From Mobilicoccus caccae (GTDB taxonomy: Bacteria; Actinomycetota; Actinomycetes; Actinomycetales; Dermatophilaceae): a stretch of DNA of 64,000 bases. Of the stretch, positions 30,171 through 38,934 are shown in pieces. Under the pieces are notes generated by a model, which saw nothing but the letters and a program-made list of their open reading frames with translations, was not told the origin of the DNA and did no database searches. Numbering within the stretch: the stretch's first letter is position 1; each line of letters starts with the position of its first letter. Location of the stretch: assembly GCF_030161635.1 (NCBI RefSeq), contig NZ_BSUO01000001.1, positions 2,647,199-2,711,198 of the forward strand, in the 5' to 3' direction. The translations under genes and the position numbers were made by a program.

Positions 30171-31398
30171 GGCCGTCCTTCCTGCGTCGGGCGCTGCGGG
30201 CCGCGCGGCGGGCACCCACGTCGCTGACCCGGCGGCGGACGGGGATCGTCTGCGGCGCGCGGTGGGCGCGACGCGACCTCTCGACCAGGTCGAGCAGATG
30301 CTCGTTGAGCACGTCGGGGTGCTCCAGCATGATCACGTGCCCGGCGTCCTCGACGACGATGTGCTCGGCGCCGGGGATGAGGCGCACGATCTCCTCGCTG
30401 TGGCGCACGGGGGTGAGCCGGTCGGCCGTGCCGCTGATGACGAGCGCCTCGACGCCGTCGTAGGTGGTGAGGGCCTCGGTCTTGTCGTGCTCGTCGAAGA
30501 TCGGGAAGAACGCGGCGATGACCTCCATGCGGGTGCCGAAGATCATGTCGGTGGTGAGCTGGGCGATCGACAGCGGCACGGGCGATCCGAACGACCCGAA
30601 GTCGACCATGAAGTCCACGAGGTCGCGCGCCTGACGGATGCCGACGTCGACGAGGTTCTGCCGCGGTGCGAGCACGGAGGAGGTCCACGGCGTGAGCCGG
30701 CGGATGAGGTGGCCGCCGAGTCGGCCGAACCCGTAGGAGACGCCGGACAGGTCGCCGGGGCTCGTGGCGACGAACGCCGCGCCGACCACCCGCTCCTCGA
30801 CGAACTCCTCGTGATCGAGCGCGAGGGCCATCATCGACATGCCACCCATCGAGTGACCGACGAGCACGACGGGCCCCTCCGGCACGACCTCGTCCAACAC
30901 CTGCAGCAGGTCGTCGCCGAGCTGCTCGATGGAGATCGACTCCTTCTCCCCCATCCCCGACCGGCCGTGGCCGCGCTGGTCCCAGAGGACGACGCGGTAC
31001 CCGGCGGCACGCAGCGCCCGGCGCTGGAACACCCAGGAGGTGAGGCTGAGGCAGTACCCGTGCGACAGGACGACGGTCGGACGAAGGCCGAGGTCGTCGC
31101 CGTCCACGTGGTCGCCGCGCGGTTCGTCGATCTCGACGTGCAGCTCCACCCCGTCGCTGGTGCGCACGACCAGCTCGGTGTCGGGGGTCTCGCGGTAGCG
31201 GGTGTCGGCGACGGACGCGTCGAGGGCGACGGCGGTGCGCCGGTCACGGCTCAGGCGGTCGGCGGCGACTCCGGCAGCGGCCGTGAGCCCGGCCGCGAAC
31301 AGCCCCAGCCCGACGCCCACCGCCGAGCGCGCCACGGACCCTCCCGATCCGCCGGAGAACTCGGGTAGGCGGGGTACCCCACGGGGACCGGCTGACAC
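30151..31398 (-). CDS. Alpha/beta hydrolase family protein
   Basis: The hydrolase fold is clear: VVLSHGYCLSLTSW (oxyanion region), VVLWDQRGHGRSG, the nucleophile elbow VLVGHSMGGMSMMAL with the Ser, VISGTADRLTP with the acid Asp, and VEDAGHVIMLEHPD with the catalytic His. A membrane-like N-terminal segment (AVGVGLGLFAAGLTAAAGVAA) may anchor it. It has 415 residues. The start is GTG at 31398 after GAGGAGG. It lies between nnr and tsaE, where many actinobacteria carry a hydrolase of unknown substrate. Confidence 0.86.
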   Translation of the reverse strand: MSAGPRGVPRLPEFSGGSGGSVARSAVGVGLGLFAAGLTAAAGVAADRLSRDRRTAVALDASVADTRYRETPDTELVVRTSDGVELHVEIDEPRGDHVDGDDLGLRPTVVLSHGYCLSLTSWVFQRRALRAAGYRVVLWDQRGHGRSGMGEKESISIEQLGDDLLQVLDEVVPEGPVVLVGHSMGGMSMMALALDHEEFVEERVVGAAFVATSPGDLSGVSYGFGRLGGHLIRRLTPWTSSVLAPRQNLVDVGIRQARDLVDFMVDFGSFGSPVPLSIAQLTTDMIFGTRMEVIAAFFPIFDEHDKTEALTTYDGVEALVISGTADRLTPVRHSEEIVRLIPGAEHIVVEDAGHVIMLEHPDVLNEHLLDLVERSRRAHRAPQTIPVRRRVSDVGARRAARSARRRKDGRDPRTR

Positions 31399-31571
31399 CT
31401 GGGCCTCCTCGCACGTCGGGCGACGCCGTCGTGACCGAGCATGTGTCGCTCGCGTGCGGGTCGCTGTGTCCTCTCGTATCACTCATCGGACGCCGGAGGG
31501 CCATCGATCATGATCGGGGCGATCCGGGTTCCGATACCGGTCCAGCTTCTCTCACGACGCCGCGCGGCGCA

Positions 31572-33095
31572 TCAGCCGGGCGACCACGCGGGGGTGGCGA
31601 ACGCCACATCGAGTGCGCGGACCGGACCGCCCGGATTGACGTCGTGACCTGCCAGGCCGTGCACGGTCGCGGCGAGGGTGCCGGCGTCGTAGGGGTCGAG
31701 CCCCGCGGCGAGCAGGACACCGGCGACACCGGCGAGGACGTCGCCCGCGCCTGCGGTGGCGAGCCAGGCGGGCGCTTCGGCGACGGCCCGGACGGGCATG
31801 CCGGTGATCTCGGGCGGCACGACGTAGGTGGTCGATCCCTTGAGCAGCACGGTGGCGTGCACGAGGGTCGCGGCGCGGCGTGCGTGCCCGACGGGGTCGG
31901 CGCGGACGTCGTCGAGGCTCACCTCCCGCTCCTCGAGCCGGGTGAGCAACCGGGCGAGTTCGCCCGCGTGCGGCGTGAGGAGGGTCCGGGCTCCGGCGCG
32001 GGGTCGGGGTCCGTCGAGCAGGTCGAGCCCACCGGCGTCGACGACGCACGGGAGGCCGGAGTCGAGCGCCTCGGTGGCGGCGGTGACCTGGGCGACGTCC
32101 TCGCCGTCGGCGTCGGGGTCGGACTCGGCGTCGGCGTCGAGCCCGGGGCCGACGACCCACGCCTGCACCCGGCCGATACCGCAGACCGCTTCCGGCACGG
32201 CCGATCGCACCAGCGCGGTCGGCGTGGGCGGACCGATGTAGCGCACCATCCCCGCCCCGGCACAGACCGCGGACGTGACCGTGAGCACCGCTGCACCCGT
32301 GTAGTTCTCACCGCCGGCGACCACGCCGAGCACGCCGCGGGAGTACTTGTCGTCGTCCGAGGCCGGCAACGGCCACAGCTGGGCGACGTCGTCGTGGTCG
32401 AGACGCTCGGCCACGGGCATCGTCGTCATGTCCAGACCGATGTCGACCAGGGTGAGCACGCCGCACCGCGCCGAGGTCCCGAGCAGGTGCACCGGCTTGG
32501 CCACCCCGAACGTGACCGTCTCGTCGGCCCAGACGCCCTCGGAGTCGAGCACGACACCGGCCGGATCGGCCCCGCTCGGCAGGTCGACGGCGATGACGTA
32601 CGCCTCGTCGTCCACGGCGTCGATGAGCGCCCGGCACCGCTGCGCCGAGGACCCGCTCCAGCCCGGCGATCCGCCGATGCCGGTGATCCCGTCGATCAGG
32701 ACGTCGGCCTCGGCGACGAGTGCGCAGGCCTTCTCGAGGGCCTCGTCGTGCGCCTCGTCGGCGCCGGAACGGGCCAGGTCGACGATCGCCACCCCGGCCT
32801 CACGTGCCGCGACCAGCGCCTTCTTGTGCGCGCCGCGATCGGAGACGAGCACCGCGGCCACATCCGCGTCGCTGTCGGAGCGGGCGACCCGGGCCATCGC
32901 GAACAGGGCGTCACCGCCGTTGCCGCCGGAGCCGACGAGGGCGACCACCCGCGGTTCCTCGATGTCGTCGAGCCGGGCCGTCACCACCTTGGCCAGGCCC
33001 CGCGCGGCACGGTCCATCAACTCGCCGTCGGGCAGAGGCTCCATCGCCCGGGCCTCCGCCGCCCGCACGTCCTCCACACTCCACGCTGCGATCAC
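31572..33095 (-). CDS. nnr: Bifunctional NAD(P)H-hydrate epimerase / ADP-dependent dehydratase
   Basis: Repairs damaged NADHX and NADPHX. The N-terminal YjeF epimerase half shows VALVGSGGNGGDALF and VIAVDLPSGADP; the C-terminal ribokinase-like dehydratase half shows RGVLGVVAGGENYTGAAVL, LLTPHAGELARLL and the ATP/ADP site WLATAGAGDVLAGV. It has 507 residues. The GTG overlaps the acpS stop (GTGA). In many actinobacteria alr follows at this place; here the next gene is the alpha/beta hydrolase. Confidence 0.94.
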   Translation of the reverse strand: MIAAWSVEDVRAAEARAMEPLPDGELMDRAARGLAKVVTARLDDIEEPRVVALVGSGGNGGDALFAMARVARSDSDADVAAVLVSDRGAHKKALVAAREAGVAIVDLARSGADEAHDEALEKACALVAEADVLIDGITGIGGSPGWSGSSAQRCRALIDAVDDEAYVIAVDLPSGADPAGVVLDSEGVWADETVTFGVAKPVHLLGTSARCGVLTLVDIGLDMTTMPVAERLDHDDVAQLWPLPASDDDKYSRGVLGVVAGGENYTGAAVLTVTSAVCAGAGMVRYIGPPTPTALVRSAVPEAVCGIGRVQAWVVGPGLDADAESDPDADGEDVAQVTAATEALDSGLPCVVDAGGLDLLDGPRPRAGARTLLTPHAGELARLLTRLEEREVSLDDVRADPVGHARRAATLVHATVLLKGSTTYVVPPEITGMPVRAVAEAPAWLATAGAGDVLAGVAGVLLAAGLDPYDAGTLAATVHGLAGHDVNPGGPVRALDVAFATPAWSPG

Positions 33096-33472
33096 GTTCG
33101 TTCCCCTCCGGGCGCATCGGTGACGGATTGCGCGAGGACCATCGCCGTGGCGATCCCCCCGTCGTGCGAGATCGAGACGAGAAATTCCCCGACCCCACGA
33201 CGGGCCGCGCACGTCGCGACAGTACCGCGCACCACGAGTCGTGGTGCACCGTGCTCCCCACGGCGCACCTCGGCGTCGGCCCACTCCAACCCACCGGGCG
33301 AGCCCAGTGCCTTGGCCAGTGCCTCCTTGACCGCGAACCGCCCGGCGAGGGACTGCACGGGCAGGTCCCGCTCCACCGGCGTGAACAACCGCTCCCGCAA
33401 CGCGGGCGTGCGCTCCAGGACCCGCTCGAACCGAGCGACGTCGACGACGTCGATACCGATCCCGACGATCAC
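33092..33472 (-). CDS. acpS: Holo-[acyl-carrier-protein] synthase
   Basis: Attaches the phosphopantetheine arm to acyl carrier protein. The N-terminus IVGIGIDVVDVARFERVL holds the Mg-binding Asp, and GRFAVKEALAKALGSP is the second family motif; LVSISHDGGIATAMVL closes the fold. It has 126 residues. It lies 14 bases after glmS and overlaps nnr. Confidence 0.95.
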   Translation of the reverse strand: MIVGIGIDVVDVARFERVLERTPALRERLFTPVERDLPVQSLAGRFAVKEALAKALGSPGGLEWADAEVRRGEHGAPRLVVRGTVATCAARRGVGEFLVSISHDGGIATAMVLAQSVTDAPGGERT

Positions 33473-33486
33473 GCGGCCACTCGCAC

Positions 33487-35367
33487 TTACTCGACCGTGA
33501 CGGACTTGGCGAGGTTGCGCGGCTGATCCACGTCCAACCCCTTCGCCGACGCCAGCTCCGCGGCGAACACCTGCAGCGGGACGATCGTCAGCAGCGGCTC
33601 GAGCAGCGGCGGCGCCTGCGGAACCCGGATGACCTCGTCGGCGAACGGAACGACGTCCTCGTCCCCCTCCTCGGCGATGACCAGCGTGCGGGCGCCGCGG
33701 GCGCGGATCTCCTGGATGTTGGAGACGACCTTGCCGTGCAGGCCGTGCGGGGTGTCCGGACCGGGGACGACGATGAACACCGGCTGACCGGGCTCGATGA
33801 GCGCGATCGGGCCGTGCTTGAGCTCACCGGCGGCGAAGCCCTCGGCGTGGATGTACGCGATCTCCTTGAGCTTGAGCGCACCCTCCAGGGCGATCGGGTA
33901 CCCCACGTGACGCCCGAGGAAGAGCACCGAGCGGGTGTCGGCCATGAACCGGGCGATCTCGCGCACGCGGTCCATGCCGGCCAGCAGCGTCTCGACCTTG
34001 CTCGGGATCTCGTGCAGCTCACGCATGACCTGCTGGGCCTCCTCGGCGTACGAGCCGCCCCGCAGCTGCGCGAGGTAGAGACCGAGGACGTAGCAGGCGG
34101 TGATCTGCGCCGTGAACGCCTTGGTCGAGGCGACGGCGATCTCCGGGCCGGCGTGCGTGTAGAGCACCGCGTCGGACTCACGGGGGATGGTGGCGCCGTG
34201 GGTGTTGCAGATCGAGATGGTGAGCGCGCCCAGCTCGCGGGCGTGCTTGACGGCCATGAGGGTGTCCATCGTCTCGCCCGACTGGCTGATCGACACCACG
34301 AGCGTGTGCTGGTCGACGACCGGGTCGCGGTAACGGAACTCGTGCGCCAGCTCGACCTCGCACGGGATGCGGGTCCAGTGCTCGATGGCGTACTTGGCGG
34401 TCATGCCCGAGTAGAAGGCCGTGCCGCAGGCGACGATGACGATCTTGGTGACGGCGCGCAGTTGCTCCTCGGAGATGCGCAGCTCGTCGAGGACCAGAGC
34501 GCCCTCGGCGTCGGTGCGCCCGAGCAGCGTGGAGGCGATGGCCGTCGGCTGCTCCAGGATCTCCTTCTCCATGAAGGAGGAATGGCCACCCTTCTCGGCG
34601 GCGGCGGCGTCCCAGTCGACGTGGAAGGCCTTGCCCTCGGTGGGCGTGCCGTCGAAGCCGATGACCTCGGCCTTCTCAGCCGTGATGGTGACGATCTGGT
34701 CGTTGGCGAGCTCGAGCGCCTCGCGCGTGTGCCCGATGAACGCGGCCACGTCGGAGCCGAGGAAGTTCTCCCCCACCCCGATGCCGACGACCAGCGGGGA
34801 GTTGCGGCGGGCCGCGACGACGACGCCCGGCTCGTCGGCGTGCACCGCCAGCAACGTGAAGGCGCCCTCGAGGTCGTTGACCACGCGGCGCATGGCCTCG
34901 GTCAGGTCCTTGCACTCGTCGTAGGCGCGCGCGACCAGGTGCGCCGCGACCTCGGTGTCGGTCTCGCTGCGAAAGCTCACGCCCTGCTCGAGCAGGGAGG
35001 TCTTGAGGGAGTGGAAGTTCTCGATGATGCCGTTGTGGATGAGCGCGAGACGGTCGTCCTCACCGCCGTAGTGGGGGTGGGCGTTCTCGTCGGTTGGGCC
35101 ACCGTGCGTGGCCCAGCGGGTGTGGCCGATGCCGGTGGTCGACTCGGGCATCGGCGAATCCTGCAGCAACTGCTTGAGATTGGCGAGCTTGCCCGACCGC
35201 TTGCGCACGGCCACGCCGGAGGCGACGCCACCGTCGGTCTCCCCCTCGATCAAGGCCAGCCCCGCGGAGTCGTAACCCCGGTACTCCAGGCGTGCCAGCC
35301 CCTCCATCACCACGTCCTGGGCCCGCCCGTCGCGGTTCGGCCCCACGTATCCCACGATTCCGCACAT
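33487..35367 (-). CDS. glmS: Glutamine-fructose-6-phosphate aminotransferase (isomerizing)
   Basis: Makes glucosamine-6-phosphate for peptidoglycan. The catalytic Cys follows the initiator Met in MCGIVGYVG, then the glutaminase motifs LEYRGYDSAGLAL and GIGHTRWATHG. Two SIS domains follow: VIVACGTAFYSGMTAKYAIEH and VVSISQSGETMDTLMAVKHA. The C-terminus NLAKSVTVE is canonical. It has 626 residues. The ATG at 35367 is fixed by the need for a Cys at position 2; longer in-frame starts are wrong. There is no ribosome site, and a TACCCT hexamer lies 7 bases upstream. Confidence 0.97.
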   Translation of the reverse strand: MCGIVGYVGPNRDGRAQDVVMEGLARLEYRGYDSAGLALIEGETDGGVASGVAVRKRSGKLANLKQLLQDSPMPESTTGIGHTRWATHGGPTDENAHPHYGGEDDRLALIHNGIIENFHSLKTSLLEQGVSFRSETDTEVAAHLVARAYDECKDLTEAMRRVVNDLEGAFTLLAVHADEPGVVVAARRNSPLVVGIGVGENFLGSDVAAFIGHTREALELANDQIVTITAEKAEVIGFDGTPTEGKAFHVDWDAAAAEKGGHSSFMEKEILEQPTAIASTLLGRTDAEGALVLDELRISEEQLRAVTKIVIVACGTAFYSGMTAKYAIEHWTRIPCEVELAHEFRYRDPVVDQHTLVVSISQSGETMDTLMAVKHARELGALTISICNTHGATIPRESDAVLYTHAGPEIAVASTKAFTAQITACYVLGLYLAQLRGGSYAEEAQQVMRELHEIPSKVETLLAGMDRVREIARFMADTRSVLFLGRHVGYPIALEGALKLKEIAYIHAEGFAAGELKHGPIALIEPGQPVFIVVPGPDTPHGLHGKVVSNIQEIRARGARTLVIAEEGDEDVVPFADEVIRVPQAPPLLEPLLTIVPLQVFAAELASAKGLDVDQPRNLAKSVTVE

Positions 35368-35374
35368 GGCGCTC

Positions 35375-35380
35375 AGGGTA
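35375..35380 (-). promoter_or_regulatory. Candidate -10 element for leaderless glmS
   Basis: TACCCT on the minus strand, 7 bases before the glmS ATG, in the 94-base divergent region with coaA. I saw no glmS ribozyme upstream. Confidence 0.35.
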
Positions 35381-35461
35381 CTCGACGGCATACCTACCGC
35401 CGGTCGCGTCCGGCGGGCACCTTCCCGCCTCCGGGCGCTGTGCGTGCGCCACAATGGCGCG

Positions 35462-36413
35462 GTGCCCCCAGCGACGCGAGCAGCACCGTCTCCGTACATC
35501 CACCTCGACCGCGAGGACTGGGCGCGGCTGCGCCGCACCCACCCCTGAGCCTCGGCGACGACGATGTCGAGCGCCTACGCGGCGTCGGTGAGCGCATCGA
35601 CCTCAACGAGGTCGAGGAGGTCTACCTCCCCTGTCGCGCCTGCTCAGCTTCTACGTGGAGGGCACGGCCCACCTGCACCGGCTGACGTCGGGGTTCCTCG
35701 GCGAACGGCCCGAACGCACGCCGTACGTCATCGGGGTCGCCGGGTCGGTGGCCGTGGGCAAGTCGACGACCGCCCGCATCCTGCGCGAACTCATGGCGCG
35801 TTGGCCGCACACGCCCCGGGTCGAACTCGTCACGACAGACGGGTTCCTGCATCCGAACTCCGAGCTCGAGCGGCGGGGCATCCTGCACCGCAAGGGCTTT
35901 CCGGAGTCCTACGACCAGCGCGCGCTGCTGCGGTTCGTCGCCGAGGTCAAAGGAGGCGCCGAAGAGGTCAGCGCCCCGGTGTACAGCCACCTCACGTACG
36001 ACATCGTCGAGGACGAACGCATCGTCGTGCACCGCCCCGACGTGCTCATCGTCGAAGGACTCAACGTGCTCCAACCGCCCCGGATGCGCGCGGACGGGCG
36101 CCTCGGCGTGGCCGTGAGTGACTTCTTCGACTTCTCCGTGTACGTCGACGCACCCTCGGAGTGCATCCGTCAGTGGTACGTCGAACGCTTCCTGCGCCTG
36201 CGCGAGACGGCGTTCACCCACCCCGAGTCCTACTTCCGCAGGTACGCCTCGCTCTCCGACGAGGAGGCGCGCGCCACCGCCGACACGATCTGGCGCACCA
36301 TCAACGAGCCCAACCTGCGCGACAACGTCGAGACGACCCAGGGTCGGGCCGCACTCATCCTCACCAAGGGCGCCGACCACGCGGTCCGACGCATCCGCCT
36401 CCGCAAGCTCTGA
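35462..36413 (+). CDS. coaA: Type I pantothenate kinase; two frameshifts
   Basis: First step of CoA synthesis. The core is in one frame: P-loop [57 protein letters not shown] and [21 protein letters not shown]. The N-terminus is spread over three frames: [17 protein letters not shown], then [20 protein letters not shown], then [15 protein letters not shown]. One C is missing in each of two CCCC runs (35542-35545 and 35628-35631). Restored, the protein has 317 residues. The GTG start at 35462 is the best guess; an ATG at 35454 would need a third correction. Divergent from glmS. Confidence 0.9.
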
Positions 36414-36423
36414 GAGACCGGCT

Positions 36424-36453
36424 CGGCCCGCCTCCGATGTCGGAGGCGGGCCG
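36424..36453. terminator. Bidirectional terminator between coaA and the lysozyme-fold gene
   Basis: CGGCCCGCCTCCGA (36424-36437) pairs perfectly with TCGGAGGCGGGCCG (36440-36453) around a TG loop. It begins 11 bases after the coaA stop and ends 9 bases from the converging gene, so it can serve both. Confidence 0.75.
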
Positions 36454-36461
36454 GGACGAGG

Positions 36462-37193
36462 TCAGTACCAGTTGTTGGCCTTCGAGTGCGACCAGGCCTT
36501 GCACGGCGAGCCGTACCGGTCGGCGATGTAACCCAGCCCCCAGCGGATCTGCGTCGCGGGGTTGGTGCGCCAGTCCGCGCCGGCCGAGGCCATCTTGCTG
36601 CCCGGCAGCGACTGCGGGATGCCGTAGGCGCCCGAGGAGGGGTTGGTGGCGCGGGTGAGCCACTCCGACTCCTTGGTCCACAGCCGGTCCAGGCAACCGA
36701 ACTGCTCCGAACTCCACCCGCGGTCGGCGACCATGGCCCGCGCGATGTCACGAGGCGAGCCCCCACGCGCCGACGAGCGCGACGCCCGGGCACCCGAGTC
36801 CGCACGCGCGGCGGCAGCCTTCTTCTTCGCGGCGGCCTTCTTCTCGGCGGCCTTCTTCTTCGCGGCGGCCTTCTTCTCGGCGGCGCGCTTCTCGACGGCG
36901 CGCTTCTCGGCGGCGCGCTGAGCGGCCTGCGCCTTCTGCGCCACGACGGGAGCCGTGGCGAAGACGTTGAGCGTCAGCCCGGACAGCGGCTGCCCGGCGG
37001 CCGCGGTGAGCGACCCCAGGTGGACCCCCGCGACCGGAGCGCTCAGCGCACGGTGTGCTGCGGAGGGCGCCGCGACCTGGCCGTCCCCCGGGGCGGCCTG
37101 GGCAGAGGCCGGCAGCACGAGGCAGCCTGCGGCGGACAGGAGAACGGCCGCCCGAAGAGTGCGGACGGCCGGGCGCGAGGTGCGAGCAAGCAC
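36462..37193 (-). CDS. Secreted lysozyme-like/transglycosylase-fold protein with Lys/Ala coiled region
   Basis: Likely acts on peptidoglycan outside the cell. A signal peptide (LRAAVLLSAAGCLVLPASAQAA) leads to a 40-residue Ala/Lys/Glu repeat region that should form a helix. A C-terminal lytic-transglycosylase-like domain follows: ARAMVADRGW, CLDRLWTKESEW with the candidate catalytic Glu, NPSSGAYGIPQSLPGSKMAS and IRWGLGYIADRYGSPCKAW. It has 243 residues from the GTG at 37193; a TTG at 37229 would give a longer n-region, and neither has a good ribosome site. It resembles Rpf/SLT-type actinobacterial wall enzymes. Confidence 0.82.
   Translation of the reverse strand: MLARTSRPAVRTLRAAVLLSAAGCLVLPASAQAAPGDGQVAAPSAAHRALSAPVAGVHLGSLTAAAGQPLSGLTLNVFATAPVVAQKAQAAQRAAEKRAVEKRAAEKKAAAKKKAAEKKAAAKKKAAAARADSGARASRSSARGGSPRDIARAMVADRGWSSEQFGCLDRLWTKESEWLTRATNPSSGAYGIPQSLPGSKMASAGADWRTNPATQIRWGLGYIADRYGSPCKAWSHSKANNWY
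36818..36883. repeat. Two identical 33-base tandem units in the lysozyme-fold gene
   Basis: Blocks 36818-36850 and 36851-36883 are identical and are flanked by degenerate copies up to 36920. They encode Lys/Ala/Glu repeats (AEKKAAAKKKA units). Confidence 0.85.
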
Positions 37194-37378
37194 GTCGGAG
37201 ACCCACTTTCGAAGTCGCGAAGAGACCAATTCTTGATGAATTCGTGACCTTCACCTTGACATGGGTCGGACGTCCGTCCAAATGAGATCGCACGCTTGCG
37301 CAAGTGGAGCCCGTCCGGGCCGGGTGTCACTCGTCACACGGTGCCGGCGCACGACCCCGACGAAGACCCGCCCGAACG

Positions 37379-37411
37379 GCTCGGACCGCCCCGGATGGAG
37401 GCGGTCCGAGC
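37379..37411 (-). terminator. phoH terminator hairpin
   Basis: GCTCGGACCGCC (37379-37390) pairs perfectly with GGCGGTCCGAGC (37400-37411) around a 9-base loop, 23 bases past the phoH stop. Confidence 0.65.
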
Positions 37412-37433
37412 GGAGAGGTGCGAGAGCCGGCGT

Positions 37434-38735
37434 TCAGAGGCCGGGGACCTCGAGCAGGTCGGTGACGAGGGCTGCGATGGGGCTGCGTTCGCTGCGGTTG
37501 AGGGTCATGTGCGCGAACAGCGGGTTGCCCTTGAGGACCTCGATGACGGCCGCGACACCGTCGTACCGGCCGACGCGCAGGTTGTCGCGCTGCGCGATGT
37601 CGTGGGTGAGCACCACGCGCGAGTTCTGGCCGATGCGGGACAGGACGGTCAGCAGCACGTTGCGCTCGAGCGACTGGGCCTCGTCGACGATGACGAACGC
37701 GTCGTGCAGCGACCGACCCCGGATGTGGGTGAGCGGCAGGACCTCGAGCATGCCGCGGTCGAGGATCTCCTCGACGACCTCGCTGGAGACGAGGGCGCCC
37801 AGCGTGTCGAACACGGCCTGTCCCCACGGCCCCATCTTCTCGGCCTCGGTGCCGGGCAGGTAGCCGAGGTCCTGGCCGCCGACGGCGTACAACGGCCGGA
37901 AGATGATGACGCGACGATGCTGCCGTCGTTCCAGGACGGTCTCGAGCCCGGCGCACATGGCCAGGGCGCTCTTGCCGGTGCCCGCGCGGCCACCGAGGCT
38001 GACGATGCCGATGTCCGGGTCGAGCAGCAGGTCGAGGGCGATGCGCTGTTCGGCGCTGCGCCCGTGCACGCCGAAGGCGTCGCGATCACCGCGGACCAGC
38101 CGGATCGAGGAATCCACACCCACGCGCCCGAGGCCGCTGCCGCGCGGGGAGTGCAGCACCAGGCCGGTGTGACACGGCAGGTCGTCGGCGCCGTCATGGC
38201 GGATGCGCCCGTTCTCGAACAGCTCGTCCATGTCCTCGGTGCTGATCTCGAGCTCGGCGAGGCCGGTCCAGCCGCTCTCCACCGGCGCGAGTTCGGCCCG
38301 GTACTCCTCGGCGTCCAGGCCCATGGCGCTGGCCTTGATCCGCATCGGCAGGTCTTTGCTCACCACGGTGACGCGCCGGCCGCGGTCGGAGAGGTTCTTG
38401 GCGACGGCGAGGATGCGGGTGTCGTTGTCGCCCAGGCGGAACACCGGCGGCAGGTTGCTCGGGTCGATGTGGTTGAGCTCGACATGGATCGTGCCGCCCT
38501 CGTCGCCGACGGGGATGGGCACGTCGAGCCGGCCGTGGCGGACGCGCAGGTCATCGAGGAGACGCAGGGCCTGCCGGGCGAAGTAGCCGATCTCGGAGTG
38601 GTGGCGTTTGGCCTCGAGTTCGGTGATGACGATGACCGGCAGGACGAGGTCGTGTTCACCGAACCGGTGCAGTGCCCCCGGGTCGGACAGCAGGACGGAG
38701 GTGTCCAACACGTACGTCTTGCGGGTTTCAGTCAC
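37434..38735 (-). CDS. phoH: PhoH2-type protein: PIN domain fused to PhoH ATPase
   Basis: A predicted RNA helicase/ribonuclease. The PIN domain (about residues 1-140) has acidic residues in [22 protein letters not shown] and [15 protein letters not shown]. The PhoH ATPase domain has Walker [16 protein letters not shown] and Walker [15 protein letters not shown]. It has 433 residues. The GTG at 38735 is preceded by AGGGGGC. Mycobacterial PhoH2 is a toxin-like RNA unwinding nuclease paired with a small antitoxin; I see no partner ORF next to this gene. Confidence 0.92.
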   Translation of the reverse strand: MTETRKTYVLDTSVLLSDPGALHRFGEHDLVLPVIVITELEAKRHHSEIGYFARQALRLLDDLRVRHGRLDVPIPVGDEGGTIHVELNHIDPSNLPPVFRLGDNDTRILAVAKNLSDRGRRVTVVSKDLPMRIKASAMGLDAEEYRAELAPVESGWTGLAELEISTEDMDELFENGRIRHDGADDLPCHTGLVLHSPRGSGLGRVGVDSSIRLVRGDRDAFGVHGRSAEQRIALDLLLDPDIGIVSLGGRAGTGKSALAMCAGLETVLERRQHRRVIIFRPLYAVGGQDLGYLPGTEAEKMGPWGQAVFDTLGALVSSEVVEEILDRGMLEVLPLTHIRGRSLHDAFVIVDEAQSLERNVLLTVLSRIGQNSRVVLTHDIAQRDNLRVGRYDGVAAVIEVLKGNPLFAHMTLNRSERSPIAALVTDLLEVPGL

Positions 38736-38934
38736 GATCTGCCCCCTGACGGTCGGCGACCGGGTGCCGCCGCTCGCCACGACGCTACGGGGGTGACCCT
38801 ACGCTCGCCTGTCGTGAGCGGGGCGGGTCGCCGACTGTTCACCCGACGGACACGGGCCGGTGCCCCGCCGATTGTCCAGCCGAGCCGGGGCACGAGGAGA
38901 CCGGGACGAGGCCGAGACGAGGCCGGGAGGAGGC

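Noticed and set aside
35368-35461. glmS ribozyme or other regulatory RNA upstream of glmS
   Set aside because: Too little space before the start codon, and the -10 hexamer is only 7 bases upstream.
37314-37345. CRP-like site near GTGTGACGAGTGACAC
   Set aside because: The half-sites are direct, not inverted, so it does not fit a CRP/GlxR operator.
37194-37433. Possible cyclic-di-AMP riboswitch before the lysozyme-fold gene
   Set aside because: Such riboswitches precede many actinobacterial wall enzymes, but I could not find their conserved core here.
37434-38934. Toxin-antitoxin pair at phoH2
   Set aside because: Mycobacterial phoH2 has an overlapping antitoxin gene, but no small ORF with a ribosome site precedes it here.
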